Assembly: GCA_046303515.1 (NCBI GenBank)
Contig: JBKCGI010000181.1
Coordinates: 1 to 64,000, forward strand
Reading direction: 5' to 3'
DNA: 64,000 nucleotides
Origin: M2408 sp046303515
GTDB taxonomy: Bacteria; Bacteroidota; Bacteroidia; Flavobacteriales_D; Crocinitomicaceae
The translations under genes were made by a program, and so were the position numbers. The stretch's first letter is position 1, and each line of letters opens with the position of its first letter. The notes below the pieces were generated by a model that had not been told where the DNA came from, did not search any database, and was given only the letters and a program-made list of their open reading frames with translations. This document shows, one piece after another, positions 32,953-42,290 of this stretch.

Positions 32953-35232
32953 CTATTTAATCAAACTCGTTTTATACAACCTTAATTCTTCCCAAGAAAA
33001 TTCATCTCCGTATTTTTCTTTAACAGGTGTAATGGAATCGGTTTCAAAACCCTTAAAAGCATTTTTCAAGGCTTCAATTCGTTCTTGACTTAAAATATCG
33101 TTGAGTTCGATTTTTTCGGCTTTAATTAATTGCGAAATGTGACTGTAAACGGTACTCGTACTCAACATTCTGATTTCAGCAATTTCGTCAATTGTTTTTT
33201 CTTCTTGAATTAAAGCTAAGGTTTGGTCAACACTAGATATTTTTTCTTCTTTAACCTTCTTTTTCTTAGTTTGAATAACTGGAATTTCTTCTTCCATTTC
33301 TGTTTCTTCGAAATCAAAAACACTTTTGGTATTGCGTAATTCTTGTTTGGCAACGGCTAATTTAGCAATTTTGTATTGCATCATTTCTTCGTTCCAAATT
33401 GTACTTTTAGTTAAAGGCCTTTCGTCTTTCATGGCTTCAACAAGCATTCTGATTTTTTTCAGTTTAATGATGCTTAAAGTTTGCGCTTCGTCCATTTCCT
33501 TTAATTCTTCAAAATAAGCTTTTATTTTAGGAATACGTTTTATTTCCTCCATTTTCTTTAAGGTGGAAAACAAAACATCGTCGATATCTTTGTAGAAATA
33601 TGCGTATGCTGCCATGACACGTTCGTGCAAAGTATTCAAATTAAATCCTGGATGCTCAAAAATGCGTTGCAATTGATTTTGAAATTTAGAGGAGGCGTCC
33701 ATCAATAATTCTATTTTTTTGGCTTGATGACGTGACCATTCAGCATGTTTTGACTTTTCAGATTTCGAAGGAGCAACAAGATAACTAGCCGCATGCACTC
33801 GCCAAGAACTCGCCAAATCACCAAAATCAAATGCTTGAATTAATTCTTCTAACAAATAACTTTTGCTTGCCTCGTTTAATACAATATCTAAAATATCACT
33901 TGGAGTTTTATTTACTGCGTAATCGATTACATTCTGGTTGTTTTGCATCGCATTACTTTGAAATGGTTTCAGTAAAACCAATCCTGCTAAGGAACGCAAA
34001 CGACTCAATGCAACGTAAGCTTGACCAGGTGCAAATGCATCAGATACATCAATGACAGCCTTGTCGAATGTTAAACCTTGACTTTTGTGTACCGTAATTG
34101 CCCAAGCTAATTTCAAAGGGTATTGCACAAATTTTCCAACTGTCTCTTCTTTTATTTCTTTGGTATTATCGTCGATAGAGTATTTTACATTTTCCCATTC
34201 GAATTTCTCAACCTCGATAGTCGTTTTTTCGTCTGGAAAGGAAACCACAATTTCAGAAGGGTTTACTTCTTTAATGATTCCCATTTTACCGTTGAAAAAC
34301 AATTTTTCTTGGGAAATATCATTTTTAATAAACATTACTTGCGCACCAACTTTAAGTTCTAAGGTTGTGTCAATTGGATACATATGCGCTGGAAAATCTC
34401 CATTTATTTCTGCTTCAAACTTAACAGATTTTGCAGGCAAGTGGTCGAGCTGTTTTTGATTGATTTGATCTGCTTTGTAATTATGCGTCGTTAAAGTAAT
34501 GTAACCTGTCTCCTTGTAGATATCAAAATCCGGTTTTACATATTGATTTAAAACTTTGGTATCTACTTCAGAAATTTTATTGTCACGTAAATTATTTAAA
34601 ACTTGAATAAAAGTTGGATCATCTTGACGGAAAATTTTATCCAATTCAATATACAAAGGAGGATTTTCACGCATCACTTGCGCATTAAAAAAGTAAATTC
34701 CTTCATAGTATTTTTTCAAAACATCCCATTCTTCATTTTTAACCACGGGAGGAAGTTGCATTAAATCGCCAATAAACAAAACCTGCAAACCACCAAATGC
34801 AACGTTTTTTTTACGAATATTTCTTAATTTCCAATCAATAGCATCCAATAAATCAGCTCGCAACATACTGACTTCATCAATGATCATCAACTCTGTGTTC
34901 CGAATGATTTCGATGCGTTGTTTATTCATTTGAAAATTACGCATCAAAGAATCTTTTGTCTCGATTTTTATAGCACTCGAAAAATGATGATTCACATTGT
35001 GGTCAGGTACAAATGCTCCAAAAGGCAATTGAAACATGGAATGAATGGTTACACCACCAGCGTTTAAGGCTGCAATTCCTGTAGGAGCAACAACGATTGC
35101 TTGTTTGAGTGTATTTTTCTTGATTTCATTCAGTAAAGTGGTTTTTCCTGTACCAGCTTTACCCGTTAGAAAGACGTTTTTTTTGGTTTGGTTGATGAAA
35201 TTTTTGACAATTTCGGCAGGTGTTGTGTTCAT
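32953..35232 (-). CDS. Pif1/RecD-like superfamily 1 helicase with C-terminal HTH domain
   Basis: 759 aa. Walker A GKAGTGKTTLL begins at residue 24 and Walker B IIDEVSMLRADLL near 115-127. LMQLPPVV and a C-terminal helicase core with LAWAITVHKSQGLTFDKAVID and AYVALSRLRS (motifs V-VI) complete a Pif1/TraA-RecD-type ATPase. The last 100 residues hold a helix-turn-helix (EIAEIRMLSTSTVYSHISQLI) of the kind appended to RecQ-type helicases. A Lys/Glu-rich linker joins the two. It probably unwinds DNA 5' to 3' in replication or repair. It is convergent with the 32255 gene and follows the terminator at 35364-35397. Confidence 0.9.
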   Translation of the reverse strand: MNTTPAEIVKNFINQTKKNVFLTGKAGTGKTTLLNEIKKNTLKQAIVVAPTGIAALNAGGVTIHSMFQLPFGAFVPDHNVNHHFSSAIKIETKDSLMRNFQMNKQRIEIIRNTELMIIDEVSMLRADLLDAIDWKLRNIRKKNVAFGGLQVLFIGDLMQLPPVVKNEEWDVLKKYYEGIYFFNAQVMRENPPLYIELDKIFRQDDPTFIQVLNNLRDNKISEVDTKVLNQYVKPDFDIYKETGYITLTTHNYKADQINQKQLDHLPAKSVKFEAEINGDFPAHMYPIDTTLELKVGAQVMFIKNDISQEKLFFNGKMGIIKEVNPSEIVVSFPDEKTTIEVEKFEWENVKYSIDDNTKEIKEETVGKFVQYPLKLAWAITVHKSQGLTFDKAVIDVSDAFAPGQAYVALSRLRSLAGLVLLKPFQSNAMQNNQNVIDYAVNKTPSDILDIVLNEASKSYLLEELIQAFDFGDLASSWRVHAASYLVAPSKSEKSKHAEWSRHQAKKIELLMDASSKFQNQLQRIFEHPGFNLNTLHERVMAAYAYFYKDIDDVLFSTLKKMEEIKRIPKIKAYFEELKEMDEAQTLSIIKLKKIRMLVEAMKDERPLTKSTIWNEEMMQYKIAKLAVAKQELRNTKSVFDFEETEMEEEIPVIQTKKKKVKEEKISSVDQTLALIQEEKTIDEIAEIRMLSTSTVYSHISQLIKAEKIELNDILSQERIEALKNAFKGFETDSITPVKEKYGDEFSWEELRLYKTSLIK

Positions 35233-35363
35233 TTTAAAGTAAAAATAGACTTATCGGTTTATAAAATAATGGGTTCTTATAAAATAAATTTATTCTATAG
35301 AGAATTTGAATTCATTTTTTGGTTTTGCTGTAATTAATAACCTAAATTAATTAATTTTTTTTA

Positions 35364-35397
35364 AACGAGCAAACTTTCAAACAAAAATTTGCTCGTT
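35364..35397 (-). terminator. Terminator of the repeat-protein operon
   Basis: Perfect 10-base arms AACGAGCAAA and TTTGCTCGTT with a 14-base loop, 18 bases past the stop of the 1248-aa gene. The T run on the minus strand is short, so strength is moderate. Confidence 0.55.
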
Positions 35398-35414
35398 CAA
35401 AAAATATAAAACCA

Positions 35415-38400
35415 TTATTTCTTAGTATTCATATTGATATCGTAAAACTCCGTATTGACAATTTTACCCAATTTGAAATAACGAATATTGATATCCAATA
35501 AATTCTCTTGGTATTCAACGCGTTTTTCAAGATCTGGTAAATTTGGATTCATACAAATATCTCCAATATAATTCGTTTTAGACAAATCACCTTTTAACCA
35601 GCGACCGTGTCTTTTTCCTTGCACGTATTCTCCAACTTGATTTAGCATTCCATTTGGTGTATAATATTTCCATACTCCAGTTGGTAAACCATCTTTCATG
35701 TTTCCTTCACTTTGCAAAGTACCGTCATCGTAATAATTTTTCACAAAACCATTCATACGATTCCCTTTCTCGTTAGCTTGCCAGATGGTCATAAATTGAC
35801 GCACTTCGTAATGATCAGTATGAGAACAATCGTAATTTTCTATTTTTTCAATCACATAACTTTTGTGCAAAGCATTTCCAAGTGTGTCGAAATCAGTTCT
35901 AATTCCTTTTGCTTTGAATTTGATGCTATCGTTAATTTTAAGGATGGTATCAAAATATTCGATGTCATATTGTTTTTGACCAGCATAATTGTTGTAGTAC
36001 CAACAACCCGTTTTTTTACCGTTTACAATTGGTCCATCACGCGAAATAATTTGGTCAGGGAAGTATTTTGTAACATGGTATTTCACACCATTTTTATTGA
36101 TTAAACTTGGTCTACCATAATATGGTTGTTCCAATGCATAGCTGTCCATTAAGCCGTATTGCATTAATAAATCATACATGGATGGAATTTCAACCAAATC
36201 ATTCGGTCTAAACTCAATTGAATCTTGCCAATTGAATAAATAACGTACACTTAATTCATTTTCTTCCCAAATTTTTTCCTCTACTGGGAAAGTGTATTGA
36301 AATTTCACATAATGATATTTGAAACCTAAAGTGTCATAAGCTTCATAGTCGTCGATTGGCTCATTGTTTAAGAAAAATCCTCTTTTTGCCAATTTCCCAT
36401 TTGGGTGATAAGCCTTGGATTCGCCTTGCAACTGGTGGTTTTGGAAATTCAAATCATACAAGGTGATGCTATCTTTTCCAGGAATTGTAAGTTGCGTTTT
36501 AAGAATCCCGTCTAATAATCCATCTTTATAAGAACTTTTTGTGGTAATAACTTCATTGCGTTCCAAGGTTGGTCCATCCATATAACCATCTTTATAAGTA
36601 GCAGTATAAATTACATTCCCTTGCCAATCGGTATGTTTTTCAATACCATTTTGTAAGCCTTTATTGTAGTTTACGACATTTGCGATATAATATGTTTTTT
36701 TCTCAGGGTATTTTCTGAACGATGCCATTGGGTCTTCGTAGTCCATACCGTCATAATAATAATCTTCCTCTGTCATTTTTCTATTTTTCTTCGGCTTGAT
36801 TTCAGGATATTCATATGCGAAAGTTTTTTGTTCTCCTTGTTTTTCTCCGTTTTCATAATAAACTTCACGTAAGATTGAACCATCTAATGCAAAAACAAGC
36901 CATTTTCCGCTCGGTTTTCCGTTAATAAATTGTCCTTCAACTTTAGAAATTGTTGCCTTAGAATTATTTTCAGATCCATATAATTCTCCTTCAAATTGAT
37001 TTGGGTTGTAATTAATTTCACTTAAAACTCTATTTAGGAAAGGAAACATCATACTAAATTCCGATTCGATATCCATTCCTAAATCTAAAACATCATGTAA
37101 GTTTTTATATTTCGATTTACCTGTTTTTTGAAATTTTTTGAAGTCTTTCGATAATTTTCGTTTGAAACTATTCTCAGGAATACCAATGTTAATACTTTTT
37201 TCTTTAATGTTTATTTCAGGGCTTTTTTTGTTGAAAGCTACATTGAATTTCCCATTAAAAACTTGACCTTTATAGTTTAAAGTGTAATCGTCAGTTTCGT
37301 CAAAATAGCGCAAATAGTACATTTTAGATTGAGGTAATGAATCAATGTGAACAGTTGCGTCATAACTAGCATTCGAAACAGTCACTGCTTGCAATTCTCT
37401 CATGTTGTTTTCAACTTTTTGAGAATAAAAGGAATAATCTTCTCCAAAGGTGATTTTTCTATTTTGTTTTAAGGTGTTGTTTACAGAATGAATTTTGATA
37501 TTCAAATCTCTACTTGTTGGTTCAAATAAAGCTTCGGCACACACTTTTTTGTTGAAGTACCAAGATTTAAACATCACAGTTGGTTCAATCAGATTTACCT
37601 TCAATAGGGTATCATATTTTGAGTAGATGTAATAATTTTGGTACTCATAATATTGCGAAGGAATTCCGTCAATTTTAACGATTGGATTTTGGTAAGCAAT
37701 TGTGGTTGAAGTTTTGTAATTACCAATAGAATCAAATCTTTCTGAAACTACTAATTTGCCAGCGTAATCATAAGTTTCGTGAATGTATTCATTAGCTTTG
37801 GCATCAAAAGTGACCACATCATTTACAACACCATTATCCCAAAAAACTGTGTCTTCTGATAAAAGTTTTCCGTCCTTAAATTCGTAGCGGTATTTCAACT
37901 TACCATTAGAATAATATTCTTCGTAAACATCTTTGTATTTGAATTGAATACCAATGCTATCAATTAATTTTGATTTTGAAATGAGTTTTCCTTTGACCCA
38001 CATTTTATTTTCTCTGTTGTAACTTCCGCTGCCAATAAACTCATCTTCCATCCCTTCATAATATCCTCCTTCCATGCCATAATCCCCTTCTTCTGTCATT
38101 TCTCCGCCATCGTATGAAGTGACTTTTTCTTCTGGCAATTCTAAGTCTTCCACCGTTTCTTTGTAAAAAGTATATAACTCATTAAAATCTACTTGTGAAA
38201 CATAAATATTTGGTGGCATTGTGATCGAATCATTTTTGAAAATATTTCTGTTAATCGCATTTCTCAATAAAATTTGACGAGAAATTGGTGCATTTTTATC
38301 GGCATAGGTGAAATGTTTTGTCAAGAAATAATCGAATTTAGCTTCTTTGTTTACAAAGGTGTAATTCCAATCGTAGAAAAACCATTCTCCTGAAGGTTCG

Positions 38401-39161
38401 CCAGCAGAATAAAATCCTTTTGAACTGATACTGTCTCCATTGTAGGTAATATATTTTCCATCCAAAAGTCCTTCTTTGTATTCTACAACGCTTTTATCAT
38501 AGGAAAATTTAACTTCATTTAATTCTTCTTCCCAAAAATCTTTTTTCTCATTAAAAGTCCATTCTCCAACGCGTTGACCTTGGTCAAAAAAACCTTTTTC
38601 AATAGTGTCGCCTGCTGCGCTTATCCAATAAGCAAAGCCATGAAGCAAGTTGTTTTTCATTTCGAAAATTCCAGCAACCTTTTTATCAATTGTTTGAATA
38701 TCACCATTTTCATCTAAGGCAAAAATGTTTTTATAGAATTGCACATATTTCCCATCTGGAAGTGGATCAATACTTGGAGTAATCGTTTGATACATATTTA
38801 CATAGGAATGAAAAAGCTTATCAGAATTTGCACGAATGGCTTTTTTAACCTTCTTTTTAATTTTAGCAGAATTTTCACCAAAAACTTCCATTTCCCAGTA
38901 TCTCATACCCATATTGAGGTCGCTTTCATCCATTTCACTGCTACCTTCTCCAATTTCGTTTTTATACAAAACTTGTAGATTTTGTTTATTTTTTCGGTTA
39001 ACGGCATTGTAAATCAACCAACTTGGGTTAGCATCCCTTTCATGTGGATATACTTTGTAAGTCTCATTTTTATAGGAAAAAGTTTCTTGGGCATTTAAAT
39101 TTACTTGCGAAAAAACAAGTACTAATAGTGCAATCAGACTAAAATTTTGTGATTTTTTCAT
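35415..39161 (-). CDS. Giant exported protein with many YwqK/MORN_2-type repeats
   Basis: 1248 aa. Signal peptide MKKSQNFSLIALLVLVFSQ with cleavage near NLNA-QETF. Most of the chain consists of degenerate beta repeats of the form 'G.w.yY..G.l...g.y..G...G.w..y'. Examples are GLLDGKYITYNGDSIS, GLQNGIEKHTDWQGNVIY, GYMDGPTLERN, GLLDGILKTQL, NGKLAKRGFFLN and SEGNMKDGLPTGVWKYYTP. Two non-repeat segments (about 290-340 and 550-720) separate repeat groups. The start overlaps the stop of an upstream lipoprotein gene by 4 bases, so they form an operon. It is probably exported to the periplasm or cell surface. Function unknown; the database label 'antitoxin' for such repeats is not supported. Confidence 0.85.
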   Translation of the reverse strand: MKKSQNFSLIALLVLVFSQVNLNAQETFSYKNETYKVYPHERDANPSWLIYNAVNRKNKQNLQVLYKNEIGEGSSEMDESDLNMGMRYWEMEVFGENSAKIKKKVKKAIRANSDKLFHSYVNMYQTITPSIDPLPDGKYVQFYKNIFALDENGDIQTIDKKVAGIFEMKNNLLHGFAYWISAAGDTIEKGFFDQGQRVGEWTFNEKKDFWEEELNEVKFSYDKSVVEYKEGLLDGKYITYNGDSISSKGFYSAGEPSGEWFFYDWNYTFVNKEAKFDYFLTKHFTYADKNAPISRQILLRNAINRNIFKNDSITMPPNIYVSQVDFNELYTFYKETVEDLELPEEKVTSYDGGEMTEEGDYGMEGGYYEGMEDEFIGSGSYNRENKMWVKGKLISKSKLIDSIGIQFKYKDVYEEYYSNGKLKYRYEFKDGKLLSEDTVFWDNGVVNDVVTFDAKANEYIHETYDYAGKLVVSERFDSIGNYKTSTTIAYQNPIVKIDGIPSQYYEYQNYYIYSKYDTLLKVNLIEPTVMFKSWYFNKKVCAEALFEPTSRDLNIKIHSVNNTLKQNRKITFGEDYSFYSQKVENNMRELQAVTVSNASYDATVHIDSLPQSKMYYLRYFDETDDYTLNYKGQVFNGKFNVAFNKKSPEINIKEKSINIGIPENSFKRKLSKDFKKFQKTGKSKYKNLHDVLDLGMDIESEFSMMFPFLNRVLSEINYNPNQFEGELYGSENNSKATISKVEGQFINGKPSGKWLVFALDGSILREVYYENGEKQGEQKTFAYEYPEIKPKKNRKMTEEDYYYDGMDYEDPMASFRKYPEKKTYYIANVVNYNKGLQNGIEKHTDWQGNVIYTATYKDGYMDGPTLERNEVITTKSSYKDGLLDGILKTQLTIPGKDSITLYDLNFQNHQLQGESKAYHPNGKLAKRGFFLNNEPIDDYEAYDTLGFKYHYVKFQYTFPVEEKIWEENELSVRYLFNWQDSIEFRPNDLVEIPSMYDLLMQYGLMDSYALEQPYYGRPSLINKNGVKYHVTKYFPDQIISRDGPIVNGKKTGCWYYNNYAGQKQYDIEYFDTILKINDSIKFKAKGIRTDFDTLGNALHKSYVIEKIENYDCSHTDHYEVRQFMTIWQANEKGNRMNGFVKNYYDDGTLQSEGNMKDGLPTGVWKYYTPNGMLNQVGEYVQGKRHGRWLKGDLSKTNYIGDICMNPNLPDLEKRVEYQENLLDINIRYFKLGKIVNTEFYDINMNTKK

Positions 39162-40162
39162 TTGTCGTTTTTATGGGTTCTATAATGGTATGTTTCTTTG
39201 TAAAAAAAGCCAATAACGTCTTCGTTCTTTTTAAAATGAGTAACTTCTATTGGTCTTTTATATTTGTCAAAGAAGATTTTGTTTTCGATATGAGAAATAT
39301 ACATGCCTTCGGAAAAAGTTGAATCTACAAAGCCATTCCAAATACTTTGTGAATTGTACTGAAAGCTTCTTTTATATTCAAAAGGATATAATTTTTTCGT
39401 TCTACTTTTAAGCACTCCACTATTCCAATAGGTGTAATTATAAATTTGAGTTTCCTTTACTGTATTCTCAACTTTATAACGTTTTACAGGTCTTTTTATT
39501 GTTCCTAAAACGATCCAATCTTCTTTAGTCGGATTTAAAATAGAATCAACAGACAAAGGTCCCCAATATTTATGGTTAAACATCATATAAAGATGATTTC
39601 CTTTTTCTAAATCCACATAATCAGTATACTTTTTTGTTTTTTTCAGATAAGATAATATCGAAAACTGATGTGTTTTATCTTGGAAAAAATCTGTCGTAAA
39701 TTCATCTTTGATTGGATTTTTTGTTAAGGAGACAAAAGGCAAAACTTTAACCTTGCGATAACCATTTGAAAACATTCGTCCTTCATAAACAAAGGTAGCC
39801 TTGGAAATTTCTCTGTCGTCAAAATAGGAGCTTACTATGATTTTTTCAACGCAACCCCACTTATCAAAAAAGTATTCAATTTTTTCCTTAGGTATCGCTT
39901 CATTATAGGAATTTATCTCTGAGGTATCTCCAACAATTCTTGGGTAAACGCGTTTGGTTATTTTATATATTTCATGTGAACGCACAAAAGAATCATTAAA
40001 CCATAAGGGGAAATTTAATTCATTTTCGAAATCGTTGTTGTAAAAAACGGGGTTAATCCATTGCGCCACTTTTTTTGGTTCTTTCTGATTTACAGGCAAA
40101 TTATCACCTCCACAAGATTGTAAAAGGTAAAGAAATAAAGCAATGTAAATGAAATTTTTCAA
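39158..40162 (-). CDS. Lipoprotein of unknown function, partner of the giant repeat protein
   Basis: 334 aa. Type II signal peptide MKNFIYIALFLYLLQSC, Cys at 17, followed by GGDN. The body is rich in aromatic and basic residues with beta-type strands. It includes segments resembling the repeat protein's units (GCVEKIIVSSYFDD, YNYTYWNSGVLKSRTKKLYPF, YISHIENKIFFDKYKRPIE). It overlaps the repeat-protein gene by 4 bases (ATGA). I infer a two-protein surface or periplasmic assembly. A TATCTTTA sequence just upstream may be its -7 element. Confidence 0.8.
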   Translation of the reverse strand: MKNFIYIALFLYLLQSCGGDNLPVNQKEPKKVAQWINPVFYNNDFENELNFPLWFNDSFVRSHEIYKITKRVYPRIVGDTSEINSYNEAIPKEKIEYFFDKWGCVEKIIVSSYFDDREISKATFVYEGRMFSNGYRKVKVLPFVSLTKNPIKDEFTTDFFQDKTHQFSILSYLKKTKKYTDYVDLEKGNHLYMMFNHKYWGPLSVDSILNPTKEDWIVLGTIKRPVKRYKVENTVKETQIYNYTYWNSGVLKSRTKKLYPFEYKRSFQYNSQSIWNGFVDSTFSEGMYISHIENKIFFDKYKRPIEVTHFKKNEDVIGFFYKETYHYRTHKNDK

Positions 40163-40250
40163 GCGTATATGAATATATTGACACTAAAGATAAATTATTT
40201 TTTTGATTAAACTAACACTATTCAGAAATTTATTCTTGAAATTATTTGTG

Positions 40251-40258
40251 TAAATTTG
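40251..40258 (+). promoter_or_regulatory. -7 element of msrC
   Basis: TAAATTTG fits TANNTTTG; predicted start point about 10 bases before the ATG at 40274. No good -33 element. Confidence 0.5.
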
Positions 40259-40273
40259 TGGAAAGTTTAAACC

Positions 40274-40753
40274 ATGGCAGAAGATTTATTTGTTTCAGGA
40301 GAAAACAAAACACAGTTGTACCAATCTTTACTTCCTCAAATCAAGGCATTAGTTGGAGATGAACAAAATGTGATTGCTAATTTAGCTAATATTTCTGCTG
40401 CCTTGAAGTCAACATTTTCATTTTTTTGGGTTGGATTTTATTTGGTTCAAAAGGACGAATTAGTTTTAGGCCCCTTTCAAGGCTCAGTAGCATGCACGCG
40501 AATTGCTTTTGGACGCGGAGTTTGTGGTGCTTCTTGGAAAGAAAAAAAGACTTTACTTGTTCCAAGTGTAGATGAATTTCCAGGACATATTGCCTGTAGT
40601 TCCTTATCGAAAAGTGAAATTGTCGTTCCAATAATAAAAAATGGTCAAGTTATTGCCGTTCTCGATGTTGATAGCGATAAACTAGATGATTTTGACGAAA
40701 CAGATAAACTTTACTTAGAAGAAATTTGCCAATGGATCGCTACTTTCGCATAG
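40274..40753 (+). CDS. msrC: Free methionine-(R)-sulfoxide reductase
   Basis: 159-aa single GAF-domain enzyme that reduces free methionine-R-sulfoxide. The three redox cysteines are Cys74 (GSVACTRI), Cys84 (RGVCGASW) and Cys108 (GHIACSS), with the same 10- and 24-residue spacing as E. coli Cys84/94/118. FQG and the final VLDVDSDKLDDFDETD are family-typical. The 3' end overlaps the next lipoprotein gene by 22 bases in another frame, so the two are co-transcribed. Role: oxidative-damage repair in the cytoplasm. Confidence 0.93.
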   Translation: MAEDLFVSGENKTQLYQSLLPQIKALVGDEQNVIANLANISAALKSTFSFFWVGFYLVQKDELVLGPFQGSVACTRIAFGRGVCGASWKEKKTLLVPSVDEFPGHIACSSLSKSEIVVPIIKNGQVIAVLDVDSDKLDDFDETDKLYLEEICQWIATFA

Positions 40754-42285
40754 TTTATTTTTTTGTTGCCATTTTTTTGTTGGGATCCTGCGCACAATTG
40801 GGTACAATTGAAGGTGGACCAAGGGATGAATTTCCTCCAAAACCAATTGAAAACGGAATTAATCCTCCGAATGGAAGTGTTAATTTTTCAAGTAAACGCA
40901 TTGAAATTGAATTTGATGAATATGTAAAATTGAACAATCCCATCGAAAATATTTCCATTTTACCAACAGGAATCAAAATTGAATCAAAATTGGATAGGCG
41001 TAAATTAATTCTCGATTTACAAGGAGAATTTTTACCAAATACGACTTACAAAATAACTTTCAATGATGCCATCAAAGATTTAAATGAGGGAAATGATTCT
41101 TTGATGCAGTATGTTTTTTCGACGGGTAATTTCATAGATTCGCTATCTTATTCTGGAAAAGTTGCCGATGCTTATTCTGGAGAATTACAGAAGCAAATGT
41201 TGGTTGCCTTGTATAATGAAACCGATTCGATTCAGCAAGTAAAACCCTTATATTTTTCTAAAACCTCAAACGCTGGTGATTTTCAGTTAGATTATCTGAA
41301 AGCAGGGAAATATGCCGTTTTTGCTTTTGATGATTTGAATAAAGATTTAAAATGGCAAGTGACAGAAAAAGTTGGTTTTAGAAAAGAGATTTTAGTCTTA
41401 GATAGTAATCTGTATGATTCTATGGCTTTACAAGTATTTACAGCCAAACTGCCAGCAAAAATTACTTCCAAAAGTTTTGTGTATCCTAATCAGGTGAAAA
41501 TTGCCGCCAATACCAATTTAGAAAACATCGATTGGCTATATCAAGATTCTTTAATTGATAACAAATCGATACATTTTTTTACTACGGATTCCATTACGTT
41601 CTGCTTAAATCAAGAAATAAAAGAAGATTTTTTTATCACATCAAAAGGAGTTTTCGACACACTGTTTTTTAGAGTAAATTCGAAGGAAAAACAAATTAAA
41701 TATGAATTTATTCCTGCCTCAAAAGACATTAGTGAAGGTCAAAAAATCACCTATTTATTTAGTACATCCATATCTTTGATTGATACAGATTTATTTCAAG
41801 TTCAAACTTTAGATTCCATTTCTGTGATACCAAGAATCGAATATCAAGGAAACAAAGTGGAGATTTCCTTTGCCGAAAAATTAAACGGGTCGATCAACTT
41901 GAAAATTAATCCAAATGGAATTTCATTTAGGAACAAATCTACAAATGACACCATTAAAAACACCTTCACGATTCGTTCGGAAAAAGAATTTGGCACAATC
42001 ATTTTTAATAAATTAAATCTACCTGAAAATGCTTACATTGAACTTGTTAAAGCTAACAAAATGGTGAAACAAATCAGTTTAAGTGAATTGAAAAAATCCT
42101 CAGCAGTAAGATACATAGAACCGGGAGAATATTCATTTCGCGTTATTCTGGATGATAATCAAAACGAAAAATGGGACGGGGGAGATGTGTTAACAAAAAA
42201 ATCAGCTGAGAAAGTACTTTATTTTCCTGAAAAGATAAAAGTACGTGCCAATTGGGAAACAGAAGTTGAATTGGAATTAAAATAA
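40732..42285 (+). CDS. Lipoprotein with N-terminal Ig-like (Big_5) domain
   Basis: 517 aa from the ATG at 40732; the frame extends two codons further to a TTG, which I discard. Type II signal peptide ending LLGSC, Cys at 20. An Ig-like domain of the Big_5 type follows (PKPIENGINPPNGSVNFSSK, then FLPNTTYKITFNDAIKDLNEG). Next come a carboxypeptidase-regulatory-like beta segment (AGKYAVFAFDDLNKD) and further beta domains up to YSFRVILDDNQNEKWDGGDV. This architecture is common in Bacteroidetes surface lipoproteins of unknown role. It overlaps msrC upstream; the flippase-like gene starts 5 bases downstream. Confidence 0.88.
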   Translation: MDRYFRIVYFFVAIFLLGSCAQLGTIEGGPRDEFPPKPIENGINPPNGSVNFSSKRIEIEFDEYVKLNNPIENISILPTGIKIESKLDRRKLILDLQGEFLPNTTYKITFNDAIKDLNEGNDSLMQYVFSTGNFIDSLSYSGKVADAYSGELQKQMLVALYNETDSIQQVKPLYFSKTSNAGDFQLDYLKAGKYAVFAFDDLNKDLKWQVTEKVGFRKEILVLDSNLYDSMALQVFTAKLPAKITSKSFVYPNQVKIAANTNLENIDWLYQDSLIDNKSIHFFTTDSITFCLNQEIKEDFFITSKGVFDTLFFRVNSKEKQIKYEFIPASKDISEGQKITYLFSTSISLIDTDLFQVQTLDSISVIPRIEYQGNKVEISFAEKLNGSINLKINPNGISFRNKSTNDTIKNTFTIRSEKEFGTIIFNKLNLPENAYIELVKANKMVKQISLSELKKSSAVRYIEPGEYSFRVILDDNQNEKWDGGDVLTKKSAEKVLYFPEKIKVRANWETEVELELK

Positions 42286-42290
42286 ATCGT

